From assembly GCA_947380655.1 (NCBI GenBank), contig CANCRX010000086.1:1-13301 (forward strand): DNA of 13,301 bases. The letters run 5' to 3'. Under the pieces are notes generated by a model. The model searched no databases and was not told the DNA's origin. It saw only the letters and a program-made list of their open reading frames with translations. Source of the DNA: Alcaligenaceae bacterium (GTDB lineage Bacteria; Pseudomonadota; Gammaproteobacteria; Burkholderiales; Burkholderiaceae_B). This document shows, piece after piece, positions 13,258 through 13,301 of the stretch (position 1 is its first letter; every line of letters starts with the position of its first letter). The position numbers and the translations under genes were made by a program.

Positions 13258-13301
13258 ATGGTTGAATTAACCATCGACGGCAAGAAAGTCGAAGTGCAAG
13301 A
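13258..13301 (+). CDS. nuoG: NADH-quinone oxidoreductase subunit G, first 14 codons, cut by the window end
   Basis: The frame from the ATG at 13258 reads MVELTIDGKKVEVQ and is open to the edge. This is the start of the ferredoxin-like [2Fe-2S] domain that opens NuoG. The position straight after nuoF fits the standard nuo order. AAGG lies too close to the ATG (2 bases) to be an ideal site. Too little is visible to say more. Confidence 0.85.
   Translation, partial: MVELTIDGKKVEVQ

Overview
The window looks like a chromosome segment of a betaproteobacterium of the order Burkholderiales, most likely near the Alcaligenaceae. I infer this from protein families and cannot name a genus. Three things point there: an orphan Bug/TctC-type periplasmic binding protein, two porins of the Burkholderiales OmpC-like type with the C-terminal RHQF ending, and a nuo operon with separate nuoC and nuoD genes. 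Base composition is moderate.

Layout. Bases 1-950 carry the 3' part of a SPINDLY/O-GlcNAc-transferase-like glycosyltransferase that enters from outside the window. Next is a Bug solute-binding protein (1021-1998), then on the minus strand a BrnT-BrnA toxin-antitoxin pair (2535-2033) with a perfect AT-rich palindrome over the brnT start codon. On the plus strand follow a class I PLP aminotransferase (2715-3920) and an L-asparaginase (3960-4985), 39 bp apart, which together read as an asparagine/aspartate-degrading pair. A convergent PaaI-type hotdog thioesterase lies at 5490-5056. A 422-bp gene-free stretch (5491-5912) holds several inverted repeats and the leader of the first porin.

The first porin (5913-7091) shows strongly biased codon use and ends in a good hairpin terminator. 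Its paralogue (7247-8431) has ordinary codon use, a cysteine pair in a presumed loop, and the same architecture. From 8549 to the end runs the start of the complex I operon, nuoA-B-C-D-E-F and the first codons of nuoG. It is preceded by an extended -10 promoter candidate and a strong leader hairpin.

How the genes work together. The nuo genes build NADH:quinone oxidoreductase. NuoE, NuoF and NuoG form the NADH-oxidising arm, NuoB, NuoC and NuoD the quinone-reducing connection, and NuoA is the first membrane subunit. The porins and the Bug protein serve outer-membrane and periplasmic solute uptake. The asparaginase and aminotransferase can turn asparagine into oxaloacetate. The only clearly accessory item is brnTA. 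I found no RNA gene, CRISPR array or insertion sequence, and no system that looks wholly undescribed. The most interesting signals are regulatory palindromes and hairpins, plus the divergent second porin.
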